DNA from: Lysobacteraceae bacterium SCN 69-320
GTDB taxonomy: Bacteria; Pseudomonadota; Gammaproteobacteria; Xanthomonadales; Rhodanobacteraceae
Direction: 5' to 3'
DNA: 64,000 nucleotides
Assembly (NCBI GenBank): GCA_001725155.1
Contig: MEFP01000002.1
Span: 62,001 to 126,000, forward strand
Shown here piece after piece: positions 1 to 9,100 of this stretch. Both the position numbers and the translations under genes were made by a program. The notes beneath the pieces are model-generated. The model saw only the letters and a program-made list of their open reading frames with translations. It ran no database searches and had not been told where the DNA came from. Positions within the stretch are counted from its first letter, which is position 1, and each line of letters begins with the position of its first letter.

Positions 1-270
1 GATGAAATGCCGCGCCGCCCGCGCGGCGACGGCAAAGAAATGGCCGCGATCCTGATAGTCGATGCTCGCGTTGCGGCTGAGCCGCGCATACGTCTCGTGA
101 GCGAGCTCGGTCGGGTTCAAGGTCAGATCGTGCTGGCCGTTCAGCTGCTTGCTGGCGATGCCGCGCAGGGCCGGGTAGATGGCATCGAACAGCTCGTTTT
201 CGGCCCCACGGTCTCCGTCGCGCCAGCGTCCCAGCAGTGCGGTGATGTCGGGTGCGATGTCGTCGGTCAT
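1..270 (-). CDS. ECF RNA polymerase sigma factor (partial, cut by window edge)
   Basis: This is the N-terminal 90 residues of an extracytoplasmic-function sigma factor; the rest lies left of the window. It starts MTDDIAPDITALLGRWRDGD, then shows the region-2 pattern of the family: a helix with YPALR, then NPTELAHETYARL, and YQDRGHFFAVAARAARHFI. This matches almost position for position the complete sigma factor at 1946-2536 (ITALLARWRSGDRDAEN, SATELVNEAYARL, YQNRTHFFAVAARAIRNFI), so the two are paralogues of the same ECF subfamily. Such proteins direct RNA polymerase to a small regulon, often under control of an anti-sigma factor or kinase; no anti-sigma gene is visible nearby. It follows the pepsin-like gene on the same strand after about 100 bases and may be co-transcribed with it. 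Confidence 0.85.
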   Translation of the reverse strand, partial: MTDDIAPDITALLGRWRDGDRGAENELFDAIYPALRGIASKQLNGQHDLTLNPTELAHETYARLSRNASIDYQDRGHFFAVAARAARHFI

Positions 271-374
271 TGCGCGCACGGCTGTCTGGATGGGGCATGG
301 TCTTACAACGGGGGGCGCGGCGTCGAGCCGGCCGCGGCAGGATGGCGGGAACGGTGGTGACGGGACGACGGGGT

Positions 375-1622
375 TCAGTCGGTCCTGGCCCTGGCCAGAC
401 GGATGCGACCCGCGCCACCGTCGCGCCGGTCGAACACGCAGTAGCGGCCGCAGAGCAGCGGCAGTCCGAGCACGCTCTGGTTGGCCCAGCCGGCGATCTG
501 GCGAAGCAGCAGGAATACGCGCTGGCCGGCGTAGAAGCCGTTGCGGGGCCAGTAGTCGTCGGGTTCGCAGCGCAGGCAGGTCTCGCTGCCGTCGGGCGCC
601 TCGAGGCGCAGATGCAGGGTCGGCCAGTCGCCCGGGTCGATGGCGGAATTGGGCAGTCCCTGGCCGTCGGCGAAGGCCTGCCCGAAGCGGGCGATGAGTT
701 CGGCCAGGCGCGGATCGCGCGCGCGGAACGCCGCGATGACGGCGTCGTAGAGCGTGGCTTCGAGCATCAGGAAGCTGCTGCCGGTATCGACGATGGCGTT
801 GCTGACGGCGCTGGCCTGGTATTCGGCGGCGAGCGCCGGCGCCGGTATCACGGCGCCGTCGCCGACCTGCAGCGACAGCAGGTTCACGTTGTAGTAGACG
901 TCGTGCAGCACGCGCAGATCGGCGAACGCACCGTCGTACAGCGACTGGCATTCCTCGCCGCCGCCGAGTACCAGCACGCCGCGGTTCAGCGGATCGCCTT
1001 CGAGCTGTCGTGCGGTCGCTGCCGCGTCGGTGATGTGAACCACGGCGCGGCCGATCTGCAGCGCGAAGCAGTCGGCGAACACGTCGTGGCATTCGAGCGC
1101 CGAGAACAGCGGCTCCAGTTCCACGCGCGGCTGCTGTTCGAGCAGTTCGTGCAGCGCGGCCGCGTCGGTGCCGGCGTACGGCCAGGGCCAGGTCAGCGCC
1201 GGATCGCGGCCCTGCGCGGCCAGCGGCGCCGACAGGTCGTGGGCTGCATTGAGCCGGCGGTAGGCCAGCCCGCAGATGCCGTCGGCGTCGCGGAAGAACG
1301 TCGGTGGCGCGCCCTGCACACAGGCGAAGGCGACGCCGTCGAGAGTGCGGCGCTGGTCGCGGTCGCCCAGACCGACTCGCGAATGCAGCACCGGTCCGGC
1401 CAGCTGACCGCCGCCGTAGCTGATCTGCTGCACATACGCGGTCGCCGCGAGCGCCGCGTCGCGTCCCGGCGCGTAGCGCTGCATGGTCACGGCCAGCGTG
1501 CTGCTGCCGGTGTCCAGCAATACGTTGACGGCGCTTCCCTCGCTGCCGAGGTTCAGGGCGACGCTGTAGCCGCCACGGGAATAGGCGAGGGTGGTGGGCA
1601 GTTGCAGCAGGTTGCGAGGCAT
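375..1622 (-). CDS. pepsin-family (A1) aspartic endopeptidase
   Basis: This 415-residue protein has the full bilobed pepsin signature. The first catalytic motif is LLDTGSS (Asp37). A flap ISYGGGQ carries the Tyr at about 69, followed by DGICGLAY at 114-121, equivalent to the DGIlGLgy of pepsins. VLVLGGGEE lies near 216-223, and the second catalytic motif AIVDTGSS carries Asp279. All expected active-site residues are therefore present. A1 peptidases are typical of eukaryotes; a minority of bacteria encode them (for example shewasin). I see no signal peptide or obvious propeptide at the N-terminus (MPRNLLQLPTTLAYSRGG), which suggests a cytoplasmic enzyme made without a zymogen stage, as proposed for other bacterial members. 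A GGAG lies about 10 bases before the ATG. The gene sits between two ECF sigma factor genes on the same strand. Substrate is unknown. Confidence 0.88.
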   Translation of the reverse strand: MPRNLLQLPTTLAYSRGGYSVALNLGSEGSAVNVLLDTGSSTLAVTMQRYAPGRDAALAATAYVQQISYGGGQLAGPVLHSRVGLGDRDQRRTLDGVAFACVQGAPPTFFRDADGICGLAYRRLNAAHDLSAPLAAQGRDPALTWPWPYAGTDAAALHELLEQQPRVELEPLFSALECHDVFADCFALQIGRAVVHITDAAATARQLEGDPLNRGVLVLGGGEECQSLYDGAFADLRVLHDVYYNVNLLSLQVGDGAVIPAPALAAEYQASAVSNAIVDTGSSFLMLEATLYDAVIAAFRARDPRLAELIARFGQAFADGQGLPNSAIDPGDWPTLHLRLEAPDGSETCLRCEPDDYWPRNGFYAGQRVFLLLRQIAGWANQSVLGLPLLCGRYCVFDRRDGGAGRIRLARARTD

Positions 1623-1945
1623 GGGGTGGTCGCTCCGGAATCGCAGACGACAGGGGCGGTCGCTCGAACACGGCGGCTTCTTCGGGTCGCCGCGTCCGCG
1701 AATCGACCTGTCGGAGCGTTCTACGCGTTGTGCCTGCCGCGCGCCACTCGTCGCGACGGATTCGATGTGCGGCCCCTGGTGGGAATCTCGAAAACCGTCG
1801 TTCCGACGATTCTTCGCGTCGACCAGTCCGGCGCAGGTCCGGACTCGTCTCCGCTGATCAAGCGCTTACGCGCTTGATCGCGAGCGGCACGTCGCCGTGC
1901 CGCGGGCACCTCGAAGTGTTTCGAGGTGCCCTGGTGCGGATCGCT
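1623..1945. other. non-coding spacer with hairpin cluster
   Basis: There is no credible gene between the pepsin-like gene and the sigma factor gene. The half next to the sigma factor holds a run of inverted repeats (separate entry). The half next to the peptidase contains its ribosome-binding site and presumably any promoter of its own. I could not identify a convincing -35/-10 pair on the minus strand. Confidence 0.6.
1825..1931. repeat. cluster of four consecutive perfect inverted repeats
   Basis: Four dyads follow one another. (1) 1825-1831 pairs with 1839-1845: AGTCCGG, 7-base loop. (2) 1856-1865 pairs with 1870-1879: GATCAAGCGC, loop TTAC. (3) 1884-1891 pairs with 1896-1903: GCGGCACG, loop TCGC. 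(4) 1904-1915 pairs with 1920-1931: GGGCACCTCGAA, loop GTGT. Stems 2 to 4 are perfect, have 4-base loops, and are separated by only 4 and 0 bases. The cluster begins 14 bases beyond the stop codon of the minus-strand sigma factor gene, so a termination or mRNA-stabilising role is the simple reading. No T-run follows any stem, so it is not a classical intrinsic terminator. Confidence 0.8.
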
Positions 1946-2536
1946 TCAGCCTTCGCCGCCGTGCGGCGCGAGCTGTTCCAGCAGCCAGGCCTTGGCGAAG
2001 CGCCAGCTGCGCACGACGGTCGCGCGCGAGACGCCGCGGACCTCGGCGATTTCCTCGGTGGTCAGGCCGGAAAAGAACTTGAGTTCGACCATCTGGGCGC
2101 AGTCGCGGTCGATGGTTTCCAGTCGGTTCAGCGCTTCATGCACGGCGAGCCAGTTCGTGCGCAGGTCGATCAGATCATCGCCCGGCGTTTCGTCGGCCCG
2201 CTCCAGCTCGACGAACGGCAGGCCGCCGCCGCGCTTCTCGCTGCCGCGCGCGCGCAGGTAGTCGACGATGAAATTGCGGATCGCGCGGGCGGCGACGGCG
2301 AAGAAGTGCGTGCGGTTCTGGTAGTCGACGCCGTCGCCGCGGGCCAGCCGCGCATAGGCTTCGTTGACGAGTTCGGTCGCGCTCAGGGTCGGGTTGCCGC
2401 CGGCGCGGCGCAGGCGCAGCTGGGCCAGTTCGCGCAGCAGCGGGTAGACCGCGGTCATCAGCGCATTCTCCGCGTCGCGGTCCCCGCTGCGCCAGCGCGC
2501 CAGCAGCGCCGTGATGTCGATGTCGCTGCCGCTCAT
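1946..2536 (-). CDS. ECF RNA polymerase sigma factor
   Basis: This is a complete 196-residue ECF sigma factor. Region 2 includes SATELVNEAYARLARGD and YQNRTHFFAVAARAIRNFIVDYLRARGSEKRGGG. Region 4 contains the helix-turn-helix LTTEEIAEVRGVSRATV, followed by RSWRFAKAWLLEQL. The architecture fits the ECF subfamily whose genes are often found near Ser/Thr kinase or peptidase genes. The start MSGSDIDI at 2536 is chosen because GGAG stands about 9 bases upstream; a further-upstream in-frame start would add 13 basic residues not conserved in the paralogue at 1-270. The gene begins 45 bases after the glucosyltransferase stop on the same strand, so read-through from that gene is possible. Target promoters are unknown. 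Confidence 0.93.
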   Translation of the reverse strand: MSGSDIDITALLARWRSGDRDAENALMTAVYPLLRELAQLRLRRAGGNPTLSATELVNEAYARLARGDGVDYQNRTHFFAVAARAIRNFIVDYLRARGSEKRGGGLPFVELERADETPGDDLIDLRTNWLAVHEALNRLETIDRDCAQMVELKFFSGLTTEEIAEVRGVSRATVVRSWRFAKAWLLEQLAPHGGEG

Positions 2537-2581
2537 GCGCTGCTCCGGCGATCGCACGCGGCTGCGCACCCGCAACGCATG

Positions 2582-5170
2582 TCAGCCGGCCTTTTCACCG
2601 GACTGGTGGGCGATCCAGGCGCCGATCAGCGCGGAAATGTACGGAATCGCCTGCGCGCCGAGGATGATCATCCAGAGCTCGCCTTCGGTGTACTGGAAGC
2701 CGAACGTGATCATCATGCCGACGATCGCGCAGACCAGCGCGATGAACATCAGCAGCTCCTCGCGCACCGAGCTGAATGCGCTGGGGCGCTTGGACAGGCG
2801 CCGGCTCTTGGCCGTGCGCACGAACTCGCCCTTCTTCTTGATCAGGCCCATGAAGATGCCGCGGGCGATCGCATGGCTCAGCGCCATGCTCGCGATCGAG
2901 GCCATGAAGGTGTCCTTCCACGAGCACGGCACGCGCACGCGGTACAGCGCGATGCCGAACACCGCCTTGGAGATGAAGAAGCCCATGATCGGCACGAGGA
3001 ACAGCTGCAGCGGCAGATTGAAGTATTTCGGCAGCGACAGCATCAGCGCGGTCCAGATCAGCGCCATCAGGGTGAACACGAGATGCAGCGCGTCGGCGAA
3101 CCAGCTGAACCAGCCGGTCAGGAAATGGAAGCGCTGGCCGGCGCTCAGCGGACCCTTGCGCGTGAGCCAGCTCCAGCGGCCCTTGAGGATCTGCATCGCG
3201 CCGAAGGCCCAGCGGTAGCGCTGCGACTTGTAGGCGGTGAAGTCGGCCGGCGTCAGGCCGCGGCCCATGATCTCGTCGACGTAGACCAGTTCCAGTCCTT
3301 CCTGCATCAGGCGCAGGCCGAGCTCGGCGTCCTCGCAGATGGTCCATTCCGACCAGTTGCCGGTGCGCTCCAGCGCATCGCGCCGGACCATGGTCATGGT
3401 GCCGTGCTGGATGATCGCGTTGCGCTCGTTGCGATGGTGCATGCCGATGCGGAAGAAGCCGTCGTATTCCCAGTTGGTCATGCGGCGGAATTCGTTGTGC
3501 TCCCAGTCGCGGTGCGCCTGCGGGCACTGCACGACGGCGACCTTGGGGTTGTGGAAATAGCCGGTCAGCGCCTTGAGCCAGTCGGCGCGCACGGCGTAGT
3601 CGGCGTCGACTGCGGCGACGACCTCGGCGCGCGGATCGGTCTGGGTCAGGCCGAAGTTCAGCGCGCCGGCCTTGAAGCCGGGCCAGGGGTTCAGATGGAA
3701 GAAGCGGAACTTCGGACCGAGCTTCGCGCAGTGTTCCTCGACCGGCTTCCAGACATCCTCGTTCTTGGTGTTGTTGTCGAGCACGAGCACTTCGAAGTTC
3801 TCGTAGTCGAGCGCGGCCAGCGAGTCGAGCGTCAGTATCACCATCTCCGGCGGCTCGTTGCAGCAGGCCAGGTGGATGGAGACGAAGGGCTGGCGCTCGT
3901 CGGGCGCCGGCGTCAGCAGGCCGAAGCCGCGCAGCCAGCTGCGCCGCCAGATGACTTCGGTGAACTCGAACGCGTTGATCAGCAGGATGCCGATGATCGC
4001 GAGCTGGGCCGGCATCAGCACGCCGAGCATGGCCCAGTCGATCGGGTCGAGGTAGAACGTGTACGGCACCGTCGTCGACCAGACCAGCACGCCGGCCGAA
4101 AGCTGGATCAGGCCCAGGAAGAAAAGCCGGCCGGCGACGCGGAAGCGCGTGAAGGCCCAGGCGAACCAGATCATCGGGAACAGCGCGAGCACCGAGGCGG
4201 CGAGCGCCTTCCACGGCCAGCTCGGATCCTCGATGACCGGGCCGACCATCGAGAACTTCGGGTTGCGATCGGCGCCGAACACGCCCCAGTAGGCTTCGGC
4301 GCGGCCGCCGATCTCTTCCTTCCAGGGCTGATCGAAGGCCTCCATGATGTAGTAGTCCAGGCCCTGTTCGCGCGCGACGTTGAGCCACTCGCGGATGAAG
4401 TGCGCTTCGTCGGCCAGGGTCGGGTCGGCGAATTTCTTGCGGTCGCCGTAGCTCGGCCAGCCGATTTCGCCGATGACGATCTTCTTGTCCGGGTAGAGCC
4501 GGCGCAGTTCGTTGTAGTTGCCGAGCGCGAAGCCGATCGCGTCCTTGCGCGGCACGCCTTCCCAGTAGGGCAGCAGGTGCAGGGTGATGAAGTCGACGTG
4601 CTTGACGAGTTCGGGATACTTCAGCCAGATGTGGATCGGCTCGGCCGTGGACACCGGCTGGCGTATCGCCGCGCGCGCGCGATCGAGGTAGTCGATCATC
4701 TGATCGAGCTTGAGATCGTCGCGCAGCATGGTCTCGTTGCCGATCATGACGCGGTCGATGTTCGGCCAGCGCCGCGCGGCGCTGATGACGGCTTCCAGCT
4801 CGACCTCGTTGTGCTCGGTACGCCGGTCCAGCCAGGCGCCGGCCATGACGTCGAGGCCGAGATCGCGCGCCAGGCGCGGAATCGCCGCGCTTTCGAGCGA
4901 GGAATAGGTGCGCACGCGCTTGGCGTGCCTGGCGATGATGCGCAGGTCGGAGGCGAGCTCGTCTTCGTTCGGATAATTCGCGCGCAGCGGACTCTGGTAG
5001 CGCTGGAACGCGTTGAACGCGAAACCCTCGATCTTGCCTTCCCAGTTGGGGATCTGCGCGGGGCGGTTGATGAAGGCCCACAGCGCGATGTTCAGCAGCG
5101 CGACGACGAGGGCGAGGAGGATGGCGCTCCACAGCGATTTCTGGACCACGACGGGCTGCGGATTGCTCAA
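2582..5170 (-). CDS. ndvB: GH17-GT2 membrane glucosyltransferase, cyclic beta-glucan synthase type
   Basis: This polytopic inner-membrane enzyme of about 862 residues couples two catalytic modules. After one N-terminal membrane helix comes a GH17-like periplasmic domain with the acid/base motif IGNET (Glu near 146) and nucleophile motif VIGEIGWPS (Glu near 235). Further membrane helices follow, then a GT2 domain with DNNT (near 465), DADY (near 520), ICEDAELG and QRYRWAF (QxxRW, near 648), and a C-terminal membrane cluster. This is the architecture of NdvB-type proteins that make cyclic beta-1,3(1,6)-glucans in Bradyrhizobium and Pseudomonas. Those glucans serve osmoadaptation, biofilm and tolerance roles; the product here is inferred. 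The start is uncertain: a TTG at 5170 has GAGG 6 bases upstream, whereas an in-frame ATG at 5224 adds 18 residues but has no ribosome-binding site. Confidence 0.82.
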   Translation of the reverse strand: MSNPQPVVVQKSLWSAILLALVVALLNIALWAFINRPAQIPNWEGKIEGFAFNAFQRYQSPLRANYPNEDELASDLRIIARHAKRVRTYSSLESAAIPRLARDLGLDVMAGAWLDRRTEHNEVELEAVISAARRWPNIDRVMIGNETMLRDDLKLDQMIDYLDRARAAIRQPVSTAEPIHIWLKYPELVKHVDFITLHLLPYWEGVPRKDAIGFALGNYNELRRLYPDKKIVIGEIGWPSYGDRKKFADPTLADEAHFIREWLNVAREQGLDYYIMEAFDQPWKEEIGGRAEAYWGVFGADRNPKFSMVGPVIEDPSWPWKALAASVLALFPMIWFAWAFTRFRVAGRLFFLGLIQLSAGVLVWSTTVPYTFYLDPIDWAMLGVLMPAQLAIIGILLINAFEFTEVIWRRSWLRGFGLLTPAPDERQPFVSIHLACCNEPPEMVILTLDSLAALDYENFEVLVLDNNTKNEDVWKPVEEHCAKLGPKFRFFHLNPWPGFKAGALNFGLTQTDPRAEVVAAVDADYAVRADWLKALTGYFHNPKVAVVQCPQAHRDWEHNEFRRMTNWEYDGFFRIGMHHRNERNAIIQHGTMTMVRRDALERTGNWSEWTICEDAELGLRLMQEGLELVYVDEIMGRGLTPADFTAYKSQRYRWAFGAMQILKGRWSWLTRKGPLSAGQRFHFLTGWFSWFADALHLVFTLMALIWTALMLSLPKYFNLPLQLFLVPIMGFFISKAVFGIALYRVRVPCSWKDTFMASIASMALSHAIARGIFMGLIKKKGEFVRTAKSRRLSKRPSAFSSVREELLMFIALVCAIVGMMITFGFQYTEGELWMIILGAQAIPYISALIGAWIAHQSGEKAG

Positions 5171-5271
5171 GACAAACCTCGGAAAGAGCCGCTGAGACGC
5201 AAAGTGGCGCGCAGGATAGCCCATGCGCGAAGCGGCTCACAACGCAGCCGCGGCGCCCGCCGACAGCGGTT

Positions 5272-5997
5272 TCAGGGCGGCGGCGTGGGCTCGCCGCGCT
5301 GCTCGCGCGGCCGGCGCAGGCGGTTCAGCACGATGGGCAGCAGGGCGAGGAAAGCCAGGCCGAACATCGGGCCGAGGAACCAGGGATCGCCGAGCAGGTG
5401 GCTGTCGATCGCGCCGTTCTCGGCCAGGTTCTTGGCGAGACCCGCGCCGAGCAGGCTCTCGATCGTCGTGGTCAGCGCACCACCCGTGGCGGTCGCCAGC
5501 ACGAACAGCCAGGTCGGACAGCGCAGCCAGGCCAGCGCGACCGTGACGCCGCCGAAGGGAAACACCGGCACGAGGCGCAGGAACAGGGTGTAGCTCAGCG
5601 GATGCGCGTGGTAGCCCTGGCGCAGGCGTTCGACCAGCGCCGGTGCGCGTGCCGCGTCCTGGCCGCCGAAGGCGAAGCGGCTGGCCGCGAACAGCACGCA
5701 GGCGCCAAGCACCACGCCGATCGAGGACAGCAGGGCGCCGAGCGCGGCACCGAACAGGATGCCGCCGGCCAGGATCAGCACGACCGCGCCGGGGATTCCG
5801 GTGGAGATCGCCGCGGTAATGATGCCGATGTGGATCAGTGCCGAAAGCAGCGGATGGGCTGCGATCTGCTCCTGCAGCAGATGTTGTTCGGCGGCGATGC
5901 CGCTGGGGCCGAACCGGTCGAACACGCCCGAGGCGAACAGGCCGGCGCCGACCAGGACCAGCAACAGCAGCGGAAGCAGCGAACGTAGACGTTTCAT
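5272..5997 (-). CDS. TVP38/TMEM64 family VTT-domain membrane protein
   Basis: This is a 241-residue integral membrane protein with an N-terminal anchor (LLPLLLLVLVGAGLFASGVF). A VTT/SNARE-associated domain follows: ISTGIPGAVVLILAGGILFG, LLSSIGVVLGACVLFAASRF, then LFLRLVPVFPFGGVTVALA, the family's re-entrant loop with a conserved proline and glycine-rich turn. VTT proteins are implicated in lipid scrambling or membrane homeostasis in bacteria, but this member's substrate cannot be read from sequence. The C-terminus is a short basic, proline-rich cytoplasmic tail. It lies upstream of the glucosyltransferase on the same strand with a gap of about 100 bases, so co-expression is possible. Confidence 0.88.
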   Translation of the reverse strand: MKRLRSLLPLLLLVLVGAGLFASGVFDRFGPSGIAAEQHLLQEQIAAHPLLSALIHIGIITAAISTGIPGAVVLILAGGILFGAALGALLSSIGVVLGACVLFAASRFAFGGQDAARAPALVERLRQGYHAHPLSYTLFLRLVPVFPFGGVTVALAWLRCPTWLFVLATATGGALTTTIESLLGAGLAKNLAENGAIDSHLLGDPWFLGPMFGLAFLALLPIVLNRLRRPREQRGEPTPPP

Positions 5998-6063
5998 GCC
6001 AGGGCAGGGATAGGAGGCGATGCCGCATCCGCGCGGGCCGCTCAGGGCGCCGCCGGCGGCCGC

Positions 6064-6092
6064 AAAAAAATGGGGCCGGATGACCGGCCCCA
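6064..6092 (-). terminator. rho-independent terminator of the secreted nuclease gene
   Basis: On the minus strand a GGGGCCGG/CCGGCCCC stem (loop TCAT) is followed directly by seven T. It lies about 65 bases beyond the stop codon at 6159. Confidence 0.9.
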
Positions 6093-6158
6093 GGTGGTGA
6101 AGCTTGGTGTGCAGTCTAGCAGGGTATCGAAACGCGCAGCGTCACGGCCCTGCGTGCG

Positions 6159-9100
6159 TCACGGCGCCGGATCGTAGCCGTTGGCGAAGATCCGGTCGGT
6201 GGCCAGCACGAACACGAAGCCGTCGTGGTCGGACACGCCGATGGCCGGGTGCGGACAGGCCGGCGGCGCCGGCGTCGGCACCAGGTTGCACTGGCGTTCC
6301 CACTCGGCCGGCGCGTCGTTGTCGGCGCGGCCGTAGTCGAAGCCGGTGAACAGGCTGCGCGCGGTCACGTTGAGCAGGCCGTGGTCGAGCACCTGCAGGG
6401 TCGGCACGTCGCGCGTGTTGAAGCCCTGGAACACGCCGAAGTTCTCGGTGAACGTGAACGAGTAGCGGTCGTTCTCCGGCAGCGACATCACGGCGTTCCA
6501 CAGCGGCGGGTTGACCACGGTGTTGCCGGCGTAGTCGAGCAGGTTGGCCGCATCGTCGTAGCGGCCTTCCATCGCGCCGACCATGTGGGTCCAGCCGTCG
6601 CTGAACTGGTAGTCGTTGAAGTCGCCGACCACGGTCAGGATCGTGCCCGGATGCGCCTGCTGGAAGGCCTGGATCTGCTCGGCGTGGTACTTGCCCTGCA
6701 GGAAGCGCTTCTGGCGGTTGCGGTCGACGTCGGCCTGGACGCAGCTCGCGCCGGTCGGTGCGTCTACGCAGGAGCGCGACTTCGGATGCACGACCATGAC
6801 GGCGAACGGCAGGTTGCCGCCGCCGCCGGTGAAGCTGGCTTCGAGCAGCAGCGGCGGACGGTCGTTGAGCAGCGCGGTCGGGCTGCCGGTCGGATCGTTC
6901 CAGGTCAGGGTCTTGCCGAGCTGGGTGACCGTGTTGATCGTCACGCGGTCGGTGCGCACGAGGAAGCCCACGTCGATGCCGCCGACGTCGTTGCCTTCTT
7001 CCAGGCGCGCCGTGTACGGCACGCCGCTGTCGGCGGTCAGCTTGGTCGCCAGCGCCTGCAGCACGGTGAGGTTCTCGACTTCCTCGGTGCCGAGCACGTC
7101 CGGCAGCTTCAGCACGTCTTTGACGTAGGCCGACAGGCGCGCGACCTTGGCGTCGAACTGGGCCTGGGTCGGCGTCGGCGCGAGGCAGGGGTCGGAACCG
7201 CTGCCGTTGTTGGTCGTGTCGCAGAAGCGCAGCATGTTGAACGCACCGATGCGCAGGTCCGTGCTGCCGCGGGAATCGCGCACCGGGCGCGGCACGGCGG
7301 CGGTATCGGTCAGCGTCAGTTCGGTGGCCCACAGCTCGTAGTCGCCGAAGTCGTAGCCGAGCACGCCGGTGGCCGTGAAGCGCGAGTTGCCGACCAGCGG
7401 GGTGTCGACCGGCACGGCGCCGAAGTAGTCCGCGTCGAGCTCGAACAGTTCCGGATTGCCGTCCCACTGGCCCGCGGCCAGGTTGCCGGCGGTCGGCACC
7501 AGCGGATACAGCAGGCCCGGCTCGCGCACGCCGCGGCGGCCGTCGGCGGTGATGAAGGCCTCGGCGAAGGTTTCCGTCGCCGGCGAGCCGAAGCGCTGGT
7601 TGCCGGTGCTGACCAGGCCGTCGGCGATGTGCACGCGCATGAACTCGAAGCACTCGAAGTTGCTGCCGCTGACCGTGCAGGTCGGCGTGGCCGGGTTCGG
7701 CGAGGGGACCGTGGCATTGAACTCGACCGCCGTCGGCAGCGGGCTGCCGCTGCTGACCACGGTGATCGTGGCGTTGGTGAGCTCGGTCAGGCCGTTGAAC
7801 TCGGCGACCGTGGCGGCGACGTTGACCAGATCGCCGACCTGCACGGTCGGCGCGGTCGAGGTGAACACGTAGATGGCCTCGGACGTGTTCAGGTCCGCGT
7901 CGGCGCGGGCGTCCGGCGCCTGCATCGTGAAGCCCTGCGGGCCCTTGCCGGTGACGACGTTGTTGACCGTCAGCACGCCCTGGTTGACCAGCGGGCTGGC
8001 CAGGCCGGTGCCCTGGATGTCGTGGATCTCGACCGCATCGTCGTTGGTGATGGTGCCGGTGGCCGTGGCCGTGCCGAGGCCCGCGTTGACCGGGGCGCTC
8101 AGGGTCACCGTGAAAGTCTCGTTCGGCTCGGCGACGGTGTCGCCGTTGACCGTGACGCTCAGGGTGCCGCTGGTCTGGCCGCTGGCGATGCTGCCACTGC
8201 CGTTGACGATGGCGACGTAGTCGCTGCCGGCCGTGGCGGTGCCGTCGGCGGTGTTGACCGTGAACGTGACGCCGGCGGCCGGCGCCGGAACGGACAGCGT
8301 CAGCGGGAAGTTCAGCAGGGCCGTACCGGAATGGCCTTCGACGACGCTGGCGTTGCCGATGCTGAGCAGCGGGATCGGATCGTCGTTGGTGATCGTGCCT
8401 ACGCCCTGGCCGTCGGCGATCTGCGTGCCGGCCGGCGCGCCGCTGAGATTGACGAAGAAGGTCTCGTTCGGTTCCCAGGTGGCGTCGCCGTTGACGGTGA
8501 TGTCGACGGTCGCCGTGGTCTGGCCCGACGGGATCGAGACCGTGCCGCTGGCGCCGAGGTAGTCGCCGTCGGCGACCGTGGCGGTGTCGTCGGCCGTGGC
8601 GAAGTTCAGCGTGTAGCCGCCGGCCGGGGCCGCGACGCTGGAGGTGATCGTGAACTGCGCCGCGGTCGTGCCGCTGTTGCCTTCGGTCACGCTGACGTCG
8701 TTGATCGACAGCTGCGGGACGGCGGCGTCGTCGTTGAGGATGGTGCCCTGGCCCTGGCCGTCGGTGACGGTCGCGCCGGTCACGTTGCTGACGTTGACGA
8801 GGAAGGTCTCGTCGGCCTCGATGGCCGAGTCGCCGTTGACGACGACGTCGAAGGTATAGCTCGTGTTGCCGGCCGTGATGGTCTGGGCGGTCAGCGACTT
8901 GGCCACGTAGTCCGAGTTGGCCGTCGTGGCCGTGCCGTCGGCGGTGGCGATGTCGAAGGTCACGCCGCCGGCCGGCGCCGGGGCCGACAGGCTGACCGTG
9001 AAGGTCGCATTGATGGTGTTGCCGGCCGCGCCTTCGGTGACGCTGACGTCGTTGATCGACAGGTTGGGCAGCGGCAGCGTGCCGGTCGGCGTCAGGCTGA

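Noticed and set aside
1730-5593. Very long plus-strand open frame (1287 codons) opposite the sigma factor and glucosyltransferase genes
   Set aside because: It is the antisense shadow of genes with clear motifs; composition is dominated by Arg, Ala, Gln, His and Asp with no domain, as expected from GC-rich third positions.
8000-9060. Periodic similarity inside the nuclease gene, considered as a CRISPR-like or tandem DNA repeat
   Set aside because: Units are about 330-360 bases, diverged, in frame and encode Calx-beta domains; there are no short direct repeats with unique spacers.
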